Shown in pieces: positions 1 to 8,743 of a DNA stretch of 64,000 nt (the first letter of the stretch is position 1; each line of letters begins with the position of its first letter). A program made the position numbers and the translations under genes. The notes beneath the pieces were generated by a model. It was not told the origin of the DNA and did no database searches. It was given only the letters and a program-made list of their open reading frames with translations. Source of the stretch: Arcanobacterium haemolyticum (GTDB lineage: Bacteria; Actinomycetota; Actinomycetes; Actinomycetales; Actinomycetaceae); contig JADYUX010000001.1 of the NCBI GenBank assembly GCA_021532125.1, forward strand, positions 372,001 to 436,000, written 5' to 3'.

Positions 1-1623
1 TTCTTCAGCGACAGCATCCTTCGCAGCCTGGAGCGCTTCCGGCCAGGCCGCTTCGTATTCCTCCGGTGTCTCTTCCGGATCGAGCCCGCGAGCGCGGAGA
101 GCGTCAACGGCACGGTGCTCGGGGTTTCCACCGAGCATGATGTCAGTACCACGGCCAGCCATGTTCGTCGCGACGGTGACGGCGCCCTTGCGGCCGGCCT
201 CCGCGACAACCGCAGCTTCGCGCTCGTGCTGCTTGGCGTTGAGAACCTGGTGGCTGATGCCTGCCCGATCAAGGAGGTGCGACAGTTCCTCGGACTTTTC
301 GACGCTCGTCGTACCAACAAGAACGGGCTGACCGGCCTCGTTGCGTTCCTTAATATCTTCGACGATCGCACGGAGTTTGCCGGCCCGCGTGGGGTACACG
401 AGATCAATGTTGTCTTTACGGATCATCGGCTTGTTAGTGGGAATCGGCACGACACCAAGCTTGTACGTCGAGGCGAACTCCTCGGCTTCAGTTTCTGCCG
501 TACCGGTCATGCCGGAGATCTTGTCGTAGAGACGGAAATAGTTCTGGAGCGTGATCGTGGCAAGAGTCTGATTCTCCGCCTTGATATGCACACCTTCCTT
601 GGCTTCGATCGCCTGGTGCATACCCTCGTTGTAGCGCCGGCCCGGGAGCACGCGCCCGGTGTGTTCGTCGACAATAAGTACTTCGCCCTTTTGGACGATG
701 TAATCCTTATCCCGCTCGAACAGTTCTTTTGCCTTGATCGCGTTGTTAAGGTAGCCGATCAGAGGCGTGTTGAGGGATTCATAGAGATTGTCGATGCCGA
801 GGAGATCCTCCACGCGATCGATACCCGGCTCAAGAATTCCAACAGTGCGCTTCTTCTCATCAACCTCGTAATCGGTATCGCGACGCATACGGGCGGCAAC
901 GCGGGCAAATTCCATGTACCACTTGTTAGCGTCGCCTTCGGCGGGGCCAGAGATAATCAGCGGGGTTCGGGCTTCGTCGATAAGAATCGAATCGACCTCG
1001 TCGATGATGACGAAATTGTGTTCGCGTTGAACGAGATCTTCCACCTTCCACGCCATGTTGTCGCGCAGGTAGTCGAATCCAAATTCGTTGTTCGTGCCGT
1101 AGGTGATATCGGCAGCGTATTCCTTGCGGCGCTGCTCTGGGGTCTGCCCGGTGAGAATACAGCCGGTCGTGAGGCCGAGGAAGCGGTGCACACGGCCCAT
1201 GAGCTCAGACTGATACGACGCCAGGTAGTCGTTCACCGTGACAACGTGAACTCCCTTGCCGGTCAGCGCATTGAGGTATGAGGGAAGCGTGGCGACGAGG
1301 GTCTTTCCTTCACCAGTTTTCATTTCGGCGATGTTGCCCATGTGAAGAGCTGCTCCGCCCATGAGCTGCACGTCGTAGGGACGCTGGCCGAGGGTACGTT
1401 TGGCAGCTTCTCGAACGGTGGCAAATGCTTCGGGGAGGATATCGTCGAGAGTCTCGCCCTCAGCGAGGCGCTTCTTGAACAGATCCGTTTGGGCACGCAG
1501 CTCCGAATCGCTAAGGTCGGACACCGTTTCTTCGAGGAGGTTGACCTGCTTGGCGATACCTTCGAGCTTCTTCAGCGTGCGTCCCTCGCCAGCGCGGAGG
1601 ATCTTATCGAGGAACTTGGGCAC
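1..1623 (-). CDS. secA: SecA preprotein translocase ATPase (C-terminus beyond window edge)
   Basis: Motor ATPase that drives unfolded preproteins through SecYEG at the cytoplasmic membrane. The frame is open from a GTG at 1623 to the left edge, giving about 541 residues of a protein usually 840-950 long, so the C-terminal part lies outside. The translated start is [14 protein letters not shown], with a GGAG ribosome site a few bases upstream. Visible motifs are Walker A GEGKT near residues 104-108, the DEVD Walker B box near 207, and the NMAGRGTDI motif of the second nucleotide-binding fold near 487-495. I cannot tell whether it is SecA1 or SecA2; the canonical N-terminus favours SecA1. The upstream gene is a separately terminated 5'-nucleotidase. 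Confidence 0.96.
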   Translation of the reverse strand, partial: MPKFLDKILRAGEGRTLKKLEGIAKQVNLLEETVSDLSDSELRAQTDLFKKRLAEGETLDDILPEAFATVREAAKRTLGQRPYDVQLMGGAALHMGNIAEMKTGEGKTLVATLPSYLNALTGKGVHVVTVNDYLASYQSELMGRVHRFLGLTTGCILTGQTPEQRRKEYAADITYGTNNEFGFDYLRDNMAWKVEDLVQREHNFVIIDEVDSILIDEARTPLIISGPAEGDANKWYMEFARVAARMRRDTDYEVDEKKRTVGILEPGIDRVEDLLGIDNLYESLNTPLIGYLNNAIKAKELFERDKDYIVQKGEVLIVDEHTGRVLPGRRYNEGMHQAIEAKEGVHIKAENQTLATITLQNYFRLYDKISGMTGTAETEAEEFASTYKLGVVPIPTNKPMIRKDNIDLVYPTRAGKLRAIVEDIKERNEAGQPVLVGTTSVEKSEELSHLLDRAGISHQVLNAKQHEREAAVVAEAGRKGAVTVATNMAGRGTDIMLGGNPEHRAVDALRARGLDPEETPEEYEAAWPEALQAAKDAVAEE

Positions 1624-1839
1624 GGATGGTTCTCCTTCGTCGGGCCTGCTCGCTTGACGCGGCCAGTGCCGTGGGTTGATGACATACTGCACCCTCGCGG
1701 GCGCACTGTCCTCCATTCTATCCTCCACACCCCTCCCCGTCCGAACAGCGTTTCACCTGGAGGGGAATTCGCTGGTCAGCGGTCATCTCCGCACCGTTAA
1801 GCTCCGCAAGCATAGCCAGGATTGCCCCACGTGACGCGG

Positions 1840-1871
1840 AAGGGCTCAACCCCGTATGAGGTTGAGCCCTT
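1840..1871 (-). terminator. Hairpin downstream of the 5'-nucleotidase gene
   Basis: A perfect 10-bp stem, AGGGCTCAAC with GTTGAGCCCT, encloses a 10-base loop, 55 bp past the nucleotidase stop. There is no T-run after it on the minus strand, so it is either a weak intrinsic terminator or a 3' stabiliser. The rest of the roughly 300-bp gap before secA shows nothing else I can name. Confidence 0.6.
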
Positions 1872-1925
1872 CATCTAGCCCAGCGACGTTATGCCCCTAG
1901 GCCTGTGTGTATCGGTGTCACGTCG

Positions 1926-4175
1926 TCACTTCACCTTGCGCGAGCGTGCGACGAGTGTGAGCCCCACGAGGAGCGCAGCAATGGAGGCCGCCATGATTGC
2001 GGTGGCATCCGTACCGGTGTACGAGAGCTTGCCCTTCTTCACCTTCACTTTGCCGTCGGTCGTTGTGGAATCGTCCGCTGGTGGCGTGGCGTTGTTGCCT
2101 GCACCTGGCGTGTCATCTCCTGGAACGACCTCTGCCCCAGTGACGGCAATCTGATGCGCGAGCGCGATTGAACCTTGGCGAAGTTCAATATCAAGCGTGT
2201 CCTGAGCACTGACAGGAGCTGCGAAGGTCAACGTGATGGCTCCGCTTGCATCTGTCACTCCACGCGCGACTTCCTCCGAGCCGGCGTAGAGCACAACCTC
2301 GCGTTCTGCGCGTAAGCCGGTCGCTGCAACGGTGATCTCGTCGCCCGTCTTTGCCGTATCAGGAGAGACGCTCATGGCCGGCTGGACGAGCTCCCAGTTG
2401 CGGTCGAAGAACTTGGCTGGGTCGATCGTTCCCTCGGACGTGCCATAGTCGATGAGAGCTTGGCGAATCTCGACCTGCTCGTCGTACACAATCTTGCTGA
2501 AATCACCCATTGCTGGGTACTTGCCGCCGCCGTTTGCGCGGTAGTTATTGACAGCGAGGATGAACTCATCCGTGTCGGCCACCGGGGTCCCGTCGGGCCA
2601 GGCGAGATCGACGATGCGTTCGCCAACCGGCTTCGTGATATCGACGGCGTAATCAACTCCGGTCAGGACGTCGAGGTTGTAATCCGGGATGGTCTTACCC
2701 GTCACGGGATCGACCGCGCCGCCGCCCTTGTCGTTCTCCCCTGTCGAGTTGAGGAGGGCCGGGTCGTAGTAGCGGGCTGAGTACTCAAGATATGCCTTCA
2801 TATCTGCACCCGTGAGCTTCATGCCCATGAGCGTGTTGTCGTAGATGTAGAGGCCAGCAACATCCTTGATTGTCACTTCACCCTGCGGGAAACGTGCCGT
2901 GCGCGAGAACGGGGATACTTGTGCGACAACGGGAAGCTTCCCGTATTCCGTATCGGCAAGTCCGGCGCTGACGGTATCAGTCATCACCTTTCCGATGAGA
3001 TCGAGGATTGGCGTATCTTCGAGCCGGGACTTCTCGGTGAGCATCTCTACCGTAGAATCTGCGACCTTGGAGTTCACGTAGGCCAGTGTCGCTTCGTGTT
3101 CAGCCTTGAGGACGGGGTCGTCTGTGATGGCCGGCGAATCGGCCGCGTCGGTTGCGAGGAGGGCCTCCGTGAGAGCCTTCTGCGCGTCAGCCCCTTCTGG
3201 GAGCTTGACTACGGGTTTCTCACCCGACACGTCGATCGGCAGGGTCGTCTTCGATACCGACTGTGCCCAGTAGTACGGCTGGGTAAAGAGCACCGACGAG
3301 CCATCGGGCTTGGTAAAGACTTCAGAAGCGTGGGTCTTGAGATGTGTGTGCCCGCCGATAATAACGTTGACATCATCGACATTCGTCGCGAGGGATGTCG
3401 CTACGTTCTCCTCAAGGTCAGCGGGATTCCACACGTAGCCTTGGTTGTCAAGACCGGAGTGGATGAGCACGACGACGACGTCAGCGCCATCCGCCTTCAG
3501 AGCGGGTACGTACTTCTTTGCGGCCGCCACTGGGTCCTGGAATTGCAGCTTTCCTTCGACGTTGGCCTTGTCCCAGAGGCGAACACCCGGTGTCACGACT
3601 CCAAGCACGCCGACCTTGACGTCTTTGCCGGCGACCTTCTTGTCGATAATCGTGTAAGGCTTGAGCCAGGGTTCCTCCGTGCCGGCTTTCAGAACGTTAG
3701 CGCCTAGCAGTGGGGCGTTGAGCTGACCCTCGTACTTACGCAGATGCTCCATGCCGTAGTTGAACTCGTGGTTGCCAACTACTTGGGCTTCGTAGCCGAT
3801 GAGGTTAAAGACGCGAGCCATGGGATCGTTTTCCGCGTTGGCTCCGAATTTCTCCGGTTGCAGTGCGGCGAGGTACGTGAGAGGCGTGCCTTGATTGGCG
3901 TCACCATTATCGACGACGAGGGTCGATTCGGCTCCGTTGGCTTCTCTTTGCGCGTCGACGATGGACTTCACCCGCGCCATGCCCAGTTCTTTGCCTGCAG
4001 CGTATGGCGCATCCTTGAAGTAGTCCCAATTCATCACGTGGCCGTGGGTATCCGTCGTGGATAGGATCGTCAAATTTCCTACAGTCTCGTCGGCGGCGAC
4101 AGCGACAGCTGGTACACCTACCAGAGACAAGCCGACGACACCGCCAGCAAAGAGGGCAGTGATTCTTCGTGGCAT
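1926..4175 (-). CDS. Secreted 5'-nucleotidase / 2',3'-cyclic phosphodiesterase (UshA/CpdB type) with wall-sorting-like C-terminus
   Basis: Extracellular metallophosphoesterase that should dephosphorylate nucleotides and so supply phosphate and nucleosides. A signal peptide with Arg3-Arg4 and a hydrophobic core ends near Ala28. The N-terminal calcineurin-like domain shows DTHGH (42-46), DNGD (89-92), GNHE (134-137) and a later GGHTH motif, all metal ligands of the family. The substrate-binding 5'-nucleotidase C domain follows, then an Ig-like segment near 600-680 and an acidic Thr/Pro-rich linker. The C-terminus has LSYTG (717-721), a hydrophobic stretch and a basic tail, which is sortase-substrate layout with Ser in place of the usual Pro. 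The gene stands alone between two terminator-like hairpins. Confidence 0.92.
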   Translation of the reverse strand: MPRRITALFAGGVVGLSLVGVPAVAVAADETVGNLTILSTTDTHGHVMNWDYFKDAPYAAGKELGMARVKSIVDAQREANGAESTLVVDNGDANQGTPLTYLAALQPEKFGANAENDPMARVFNLIGYEAQVVGNHEFNYGMEHLRKYEGQLNAPLLGANVLKAGTEEPWLKPYTIIDKKVAGKDVKVGVLGVVTPGVRLWDKANVEGKLQFQDPVAAAKKYVPALKADGADVVVVLIHSGLDNQGYVWNPADLEENVATSLATNVDDVNVIIGGHTHLKTHASEVFTKPDGSSVLFTQPYYWAQSVSKTTLPIDVSGEKPVVKLPEGADAQKALTEALLATDAADSPAITDDPVLKAEHEATLAYVNSKVADSTVEMLTEKSRLEDTPILDLIGKVMTDTVSAGLADTEYGKLPVVAQVSPFSRTARFPQGEVTIKDVAGLYIYDNTLMGMKLTGADMKAYLEYSARYYDPALLNSTGENDKGGGAVDPVTGKTIPDYNLDVLTGVDYAVDITKPVGERIVDLAWPDGTPVADTDEFILAVNNYRANGGGKYPAMGDFSKIVYDEQVEIRQALIDYGTSEGTIDPAKFFDRNWELVQPAMSVSPDTAKTGDEITVAATGLRAEREVVLYAGSEEVARGVTDASGAITLTFAAPVSAQDTLDIELRQGSIALAHQIAVTGAEVVPGDDTPGAGNNATPPADDSTTTDGKVKVKKGKLSYTGTDATAIMAASIAALLVGLTLVARSRKVK

Positions 4176-4310
4176 TATTTCTCCCTTGAAATATGAGCTT
4201 CATCGAGCTCGCTTAGTTCGAGCGAACAATTCCCATCGTAACCCAGATTCGCTTGTTTCATCCACGCTTAGTGAAACGAGAAAGTATTGCCCAGGCGATC
4301 CAGATTCGAG

Positions 4311-4330
4311 GAATTTACGACGAATTTACG
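4311..4330 (-). promoter_or_regulatory. Direct repeat with 11-bp period, candidate response-regulator site
   Basis: GAATTTACG occurs at 4311-4319 and again at 4322-4330, exactly 11 bp apart, about 136 bp upstream of the nucleotidase start. Direct repeats of 11 bp are the usual layout of OmpR-family sites, including actinobacterial PHO boxes. The downstream gene is a plausible phosphate-scavenging gene. The bases do not match the Streptomyces PHO consensus well, so which regulator binds is open. Confidence 0.35.
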
Positions 4331-4554
4331 CGCAAGAAACGTTGAGCTTACATAAATTTCGCTCTCACCAGCGACGAAGCCGCCTCATAAGAGGTGGTTA
4401 TCATATCATCGATAGCACCACTGGATTGCGAAGGTATTTTGGAATGTTGATCCGTTCCACTTGCGGCTACACCGTCCTTCCTCCAGCGAGCACACCCAAC
4501 GCCACAGCCCCACAGGAAGCACCCTCACCATCGGCCACGCCGCATCCAAACAAA

Positions 4555-4593
4555 ATGAAAGTGGCGAGAAGGAAACCTCCTCGCCACTTTCAT
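4555..4593 (-). terminator. Intrinsic terminator after the nuo/polyprenyl synthase operon
   Basis: A perfect 14-bp stem, ATGAAAGTGGCGAG with CTCGCCACTTTCAT, and an 11-base loop, followed on the minus strand by TTTTG. It lies 13 bp beyond the stop of the polyprenyl synthase and closes the long minus-strand respiratory operon. Confidence 0.9.
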
Positions 4594-4606
4594 CACAGAG
4601 CAACCT

Positions 4607-5608
4607 TTACGACGCCCGATCGACAGCCTGCCGCGCAAAATCAACCAAGCCCTCACGGATCTCGTCGTCATCCACAACATCGAGCAACTCAATGCCGGCA
4701 TCAACCCATTCCTGAGCCATCGCCCGCGTCAGCTCCATGACCGGATGCTCGCGAAGCAAAGCAACCAAATGGTTAAGCTCGTCATCCGAACTCAAATCAG
4801 CATCGTCGACAAGGGTGAGGATCTCCTCTCCCGCCGCGTCGATCGTCCCCGCCTCACGCTGCTCACGCAAGAGAATAACCGGCATGGTGTCCACGCCTTC
4901 GCGCATATCCGTGCCGGGCGTCTTGCCAGTGACATCACCGTCCGACATTACGTCAATGACATCATCAGCAAGCTGGAAGGCTACGCCAACTCGCTCACCG
5001 AACTCCGCCATACGCTCTGCCAGTTCCTCCGATGCACCCGCCGAAATTACGCCATAACGAGCCGAGGCAGCAATGAGCGCACCCGTCTTATCGGCCAATA
5101 CGGAAATGTAGTGATCCCGAGGAGTCTGCTCCTCCAAGCGCCCCATCGTCTCGTGGAGCTCACCGGAACACAGGCGCTCAAATGTCGTCGCGTGAAGTGC
5201 AACAGCGCGTGGGCCAAGGCCGGCAACGATCCGCGAAGCCCGAGCAAAAAGAACATCGCCCGACAAAATCGCGACCGTATTGCCAAAAACATGCTGAGCA
5301 GCAGGTACGCCACGCCTCGTCGACGCATCGTCCATAACATCGTCATGGTAAAGCGAAGCCAAATGCGTCAGCTCCACCGCAACGGCGGAATCAAACACCT
5401 CCTGTGCCTCAGGTCGAGGGCCAAGTTCTGCACACAACAGCACCAGAACAGGACGCAACCGCTTCCCGCCCGCTTGGGCAAGATGCGACGTCGCATGGTC
5501 GAGGCGGGAATCGCCAACCCAAGTTTCACCTTCGAGTTGGCGCTCCACACGCTCCATTCGGGCGCTGATCCTCGCGGACAGCGCCTCACTTCCAAAAGAA
5601 ATACTCAC
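4607..5608 (-). CDS. Long-chain polyprenyl diphosphate synthase (menaquinone side chain)
   Basis: Trans-prenyl transferase that elongates farnesyl or geranylgeranyl diphosphate to the long isoprenoid tail attached to menaquinone by MenA. The 333 residues are normal for the HepT/IspB/GrcC group. Visible motifs are GGKRLRP (47-53), the first Asp-rich motif DDVMDD (89-94) and the second, DDVID (215-219). The ATG overlaps the nuoN stop by 4 bases (ATGA), so it is translationally coupled to the last nuo gene. The order nuoN then polyprenyl synthase is also found in Streptomyces. Product chain length cannot be read from sequence alone. Confidence 0.93.
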   Translation of the reverse strand: MSISFGSEALSARISARMERVERQLEGETWVGDSRLDHATSHLAQAGGKRLRPVLVLLCAELGPRPEAQEVFDSAVAVELTHLASLYHDDVMDDASTRRGVPAAQHVFGNTVAILSGDVLFARASRIVAGLGPRAVALHATTFERLCSGELHETMGRLEEQTPRDHYISVLADKTGALIAASARYGVISAGASEELAERMAEFGERVGVAFQLADDVIDVMSDGDVTGKTPGTDMREGVDTMPVILLREQREAGTIDAAGEEILTLVDDADLSSDDELNHLVALLREHPVMELTRAMAQEWVDAGIELLDVVDDDEIREGLVDFARQAVDRAS

Positions 5609-7179
5609 AGCATGAACACCGTAGCTTGACTCAAGAAATCAAAGAGGGGCTGCGGGAAAATGCCAAGGATGATCGTGATGATGGCACAGGCAATAATCGC
5701 GACGATCGAGAATCCTTCAGAGGCAACCGTCACCGTACTCTCGCCTTCCGGCTCACGGAAGAACATCAGCACGATAAGGCGGAAGTAGAAGAATGCCGTT
5801 GCTGCCGAAGCGAGAACCGCCACGACGACAAGCGGAGTTTCACCCGCCGATACACCTGCGCTAAACACCGCGAATTTGCCAATAAAGCCGCTCGTGAGCG
5901 GAATACCAGCAAACGAGAGCAAGAAGATCGTCATGCACCCAGCAAGCAAGGGATTCGTCTTGCCGAGTCCCTTCCACGCGGAGAGCGAGGTCGCCTCACC
6001 CAGGATGTTGGCACCCTTGTTTTCACGCACAAGCGTCACGATACCGAATGCACCCACAGTAGCGATACCGTAGGCCGCGAGGTAGAACGCCACAGAGGAG
6101 ATACCCTCCTGCGAAAATGCCCCAACTCCGATGAGAATGAAGCCAGCATGAGCGATCGACGAATAAGCCAAAAGCCGCTTGATATCGCGCTGCACAAGGC
6201 CGACAACTGTGCCGACGAGCATGGTGAGAACGGCGATCGTCCACAAAGCAGGTGTGATTTCCCACTGCGAGCCGTGGCCGATCGTGTAGACGAAACGAAG
6301 CATCGCACCGAAGGCCGCAATCTTCGTTCCTGCTGCCATGAAGCCCGTAATCGGAGTTGGCGCACCCTGATAGGTATCAGGAGTCCACGAGTGGAAGGGA
6401 ACCGCGCCGACCTTGAAGAGCAGGCCAACAAAGACGAGGACCGTTCCTGCGATCAAGAGGAGATCCATACCCGATGAGGTGAGGATCTGCGACGCGATCG
6501 AGTTGTAATCAAGCGCTCCGGAGAAGCCATAGAGCAGCGCCGCACCCATGAGGAAGAATGCCGACGAGAACGCGCCCAACAGGAAGTACTTCATGGCGGC
6601 TTCCTGCGAGAGTGCGCGGCGACGACGAGCCGTTGCGGACAACACGTAAAGCGGAAGCGAGAGAACTTCAAGTGCAATGAAGAGCGTGAGCAGATCGCCC
6701 GCCATCGTGAACGTCAGCATGCCACCGACAGCGAAAAGGGTGAGCGGGAAGATTTCTGTCTGCTGGAATCCTGCAGCAGTCGCTTCACGCTCCTCAAGGG
6801 AGCCGGGCTGAGTCGCGGCGGAAGCAGCGAATGAACCCTCACCCGTCTCCGTACGATCCGCAATCACGAGGACCGCAAACAGCGAGCACACAAGAATGAC
6901 GAGCTGGAATGCCAGTGCCGGGCCATCTTCGATAAGCGTGCCCATCCCGGTGCCACTACCAGACATCGCTACCGACGTGGCGCCTGCCGAAATGACAACC
7001 GTCCAACGCCAGATCGTCGCCACAAGGGCAACGGCAATCGCCAGAATCGAGATAACAATCTGGATCGGCCGACGCGCGCCCCTCGGAACGAATGCTTCAA
7101 TCAGCACCCCGAGAACCGCTGTTCCCAAAATGGCGAGAACCGGCGTCAGGGCTGCCCAATCAATAAGAGGCGATGTCAC
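5605..7179 (-). CDS. nuoN: NADH-quinone oxidoreductase subunit N
   Basis: Antiporter-like proton-channel subunit of the complex I membrane arm. The 524-residue protein is hydrophobic throughout, with about 14 predicted membrane segments. It carries family signatures such as RRALSQEAAMKYFLLGAFSS, with the conserved Lys, and a central stretch beginning FHSWTPDTYQGAPTP. Its start overlaps the nuoM stop by 4 bases (ATGA), and its own stop overlaps the polyprenyl synthase start in the same way. It is the last complex I gene of the set. Confidence 0.97.
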   Translation of the reverse strand: MTSPLIDWAALTPVLAILGTAVLGVLIEAFVPRGARRPIQIVISILAIAVALVATIWRWTVVISAGATSVAMSGSGTGMGTLIEDGPALAFQLVILVCSLFAVLVIADRTETGEGSFAASAATQPGSLEEREATAAGFQQTEIFPLTLFAVGGMLTFTMAGDLLTLFIALEVLSLPLYVLSATARRRRALSQEAAMKYFLLGAFSSAFFLMGAALLYGFSGALDYNSIASQILTSSGMDLLLIAGTVLVFVGLLFKVGAVPFHSWTPDTYQGAPTPITGFMAAGTKIAAFGAMLRFVYTIGHGSQWEITPALWTIAVLTMLVGTVVGLVQRDIKRLLAYSSIAHAGFILIGVGAFSQEGISSVAFYLAAYGIATVGAFGIVTLVRENKGANILGEATSLSAWKGLGKTNPLLAGCMTIFLLSFAGIPLTSGFIGKFAVFSAGVSAGETPLVVVAVLASAATAFFYFRLIVLMFFREPEGESTVTVASEGFSIVAIIACAIITIILGIFPQPLFDFLSQATVFML

Positions 7180-8723
7180 TTTGCGCTCCCTTCCACCGCC
7201 GCAGCGGCGTCAACACTCGACTGCGGCGTGATGAACTGTGCGGATTGCTCCGCGACAGGACGAACAGCGTCGAGAACACTGCCCGGCGCGAATCCAAGGT
7301 ACAGCATGGCTGCTGTCAGTACGGCCGCAACAAGCTTTTCGCGCCCGTTCATATCGGCAACCGCCTTCTCCGGCTTCGGGCCAGTAAAGACCCGCTGGTA
7401 TGGCAGAAGGATGTAAATCGCGGCGAGGATAACCCCGAATACCGCGACAGCACCGAGCGCCACATTTACCTTGAATGTTCCGACAAGAATGAGGTACTCA
7501 GGGATAAACCCGGAGAGGCCGGGAAGTGCGACGGACGCCAAGCCGGCCACGAGGAACGTACCCGCAATGAGTGGCGTGACACGCTGCCAACCGCCATAGC
7601 TGGCGATCTCGTAGGAGCCGCCGCGCTCGCCAAGGAAACCAACCGTGAGGAACAGGGCTCCGGTAGCAACGCCATGCGCAACCATGTACAAGATGGCACC
7701 CGTCATCGCCACGGACGATCCTGAGAAGATCGCAAGAACCATGAAGCCAAAGTGGCTCACAGAGGTGTAGGCGATGAGGCGCATGAGATCCTTTGAGGCA
7801 ATTGCCATGAATCCGCCCCACAGGATTGAGATGACCGCGAGGATCATGATCGGCAGGGCTGCCCGGCTGGAAGCCTCAGGGAAGAGAGGCAAGCACAGCG
7901 CAATCATGCCGAATGTTCCGATCTTATCGAGCACGCCAACGAGAAGGGTTGAGACCCCGGCCGGCGACTGCTCCGTCGTATCCGCAAGCCACGTGTGGAC
8001 GGGGAACATCGGCGCCTTGATCGCGAACGCGATGAAGAAGGAAAGGAACAACAGCATCTGTGTGCTCTCCGAACCTGCCACCGCACCGACGAGGTTATCG
8101 ATGAGGAATCCTTGAGGCCCACCAGGACCCTGGATGTACACCGCGATAACGCCGACGAGCATGATGAGGCCACCGACGAGCGAGTACACGAGGAACTTGA
8201 TCGCGGCACGGCGACGGCCCGCGCCACCGTACATACCGATGAGGAAGACCATCGGAATGAGCATGACCTCGAAGAGGAGGTAGAAGAGGAACACATCGCG
8301 TGCAGCGAAAATCCCAATCATGACGGCTTCGAGGAAGAGAACCCAGGCGACGAATCCCGAGGCCCTCGACTCCGTTTCGTCGTCAAGCTGCGACCAGGAT
8401 GCCAGCAAGACAACCGGGACGAGGAAGACGGCGAGGCCGATCATGACAGCCCCCATACCGTTGATGCCCCACGCAATCGATACGCCGATCTGCGGAATCC
8501 ATGTGTAGAGCTCCGAAAGCTGTACATCCCCCGCCTTCGACATATCGAACTCCGTCACGAGAGCGACGAGGAAACCGACGAGGATGAGAAGCGACACGCC
8601 AAGGCCAACCGGGCGTGCAGCCTTGTGAAGCGGCTTGACGAGCCACAGAATGAGCGCAGCCAGCACAGCGACTGCGATAAATACGGTCAGCCAGGGAAAG
8701 GCTGCCTCATGAGCGGAATGCAT
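7176..8723 (-). CDS. nuoM: NADH-quinone oxidoreductase subunit M
   Basis: Second antiporter-like proton-pumping subunit. It has 515 residues and many membrane helices, with the conserved FLLYFLLFEVMLIPM-like segment carrying the key Glu and the stretch MFPVHTWLADTTEQSP typical of NuoM. Nothing is missing relative to the family length of about 500. It lies 20 bp downstream of nuoL and overlaps nuoN by 4 bases, so it is within the same transcription unit. Confidence 0.97.
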   Translation of the reverse strand: MHSAHEAAFPWLTVFIAVAVLAALILWLVKPLHKAARPVGLGVSLLILVGFLVALVTEFDMSKAGDVQLSELYTWIPQIGVSIAWGINGMGAVMIGLAVFLVPVVLLASWSQLDDETESRASGFVAWVLFLEAVMIGIFAARDVFLFYLLFEVMLIPMVFLIGMYGGAGRRRAAIKFLVYSLVGGLIMLVGVIAVYIQGPGGPQGFLIDNLVGAVAGSESTQMLLFLSFFIAFAIKAPMFPVHTWLADTTEQSPAGVSTLLVGVLDKIGTFGMIALCLPLFPEASSRAALPIMILAVISILWGGFMAIASKDLMRLIAYTSVSHFGFMVLAIFSGSSVAMTGAILYMVAHGVATGALFLTVGFLGERGGSYEIASYGGWQRVTPLIAGTFLVAGLASVALPGLSGFIPEYLILVGTFKVNVALGAVAVFGVILAAIYILLPYQRVFTGPKPEKAVADMNGREKLVAAVLTAAMLYLGFAPGSVLDAVRPVAEQSAQFITPQSSVDAAAAVEGSAK

Positions 8724-8743
8724 ATCTCCTTATTCCTTCCCTG

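Larger units (their letters stand above)
4176..4606. other. 431-bp gap upstream of the 5'-nucleotidase
   Basis: No credible gene. It holds the polyprenyl synthase terminator at 4555-4593, an 11-bp-period direct repeat at 4311-4330, and two short inverted repeats nearer the nucleotidase start: GCTCG/CGAGC around 4208-4224 and GTTTCA/TGAAAC around 4255-4277. The promoter of the minus-strand nucleotidase must lie here, but I cannot choose a convincing -35/-10 pair. Confidence 0.5.

Noticed and set aside
115-1800. Long plus-strand open frames over the left edge
   Set aside because: They are antisense to secA, whose minus-strand translation shows all SecA motifs; the plus frames encode nothing recognisable.
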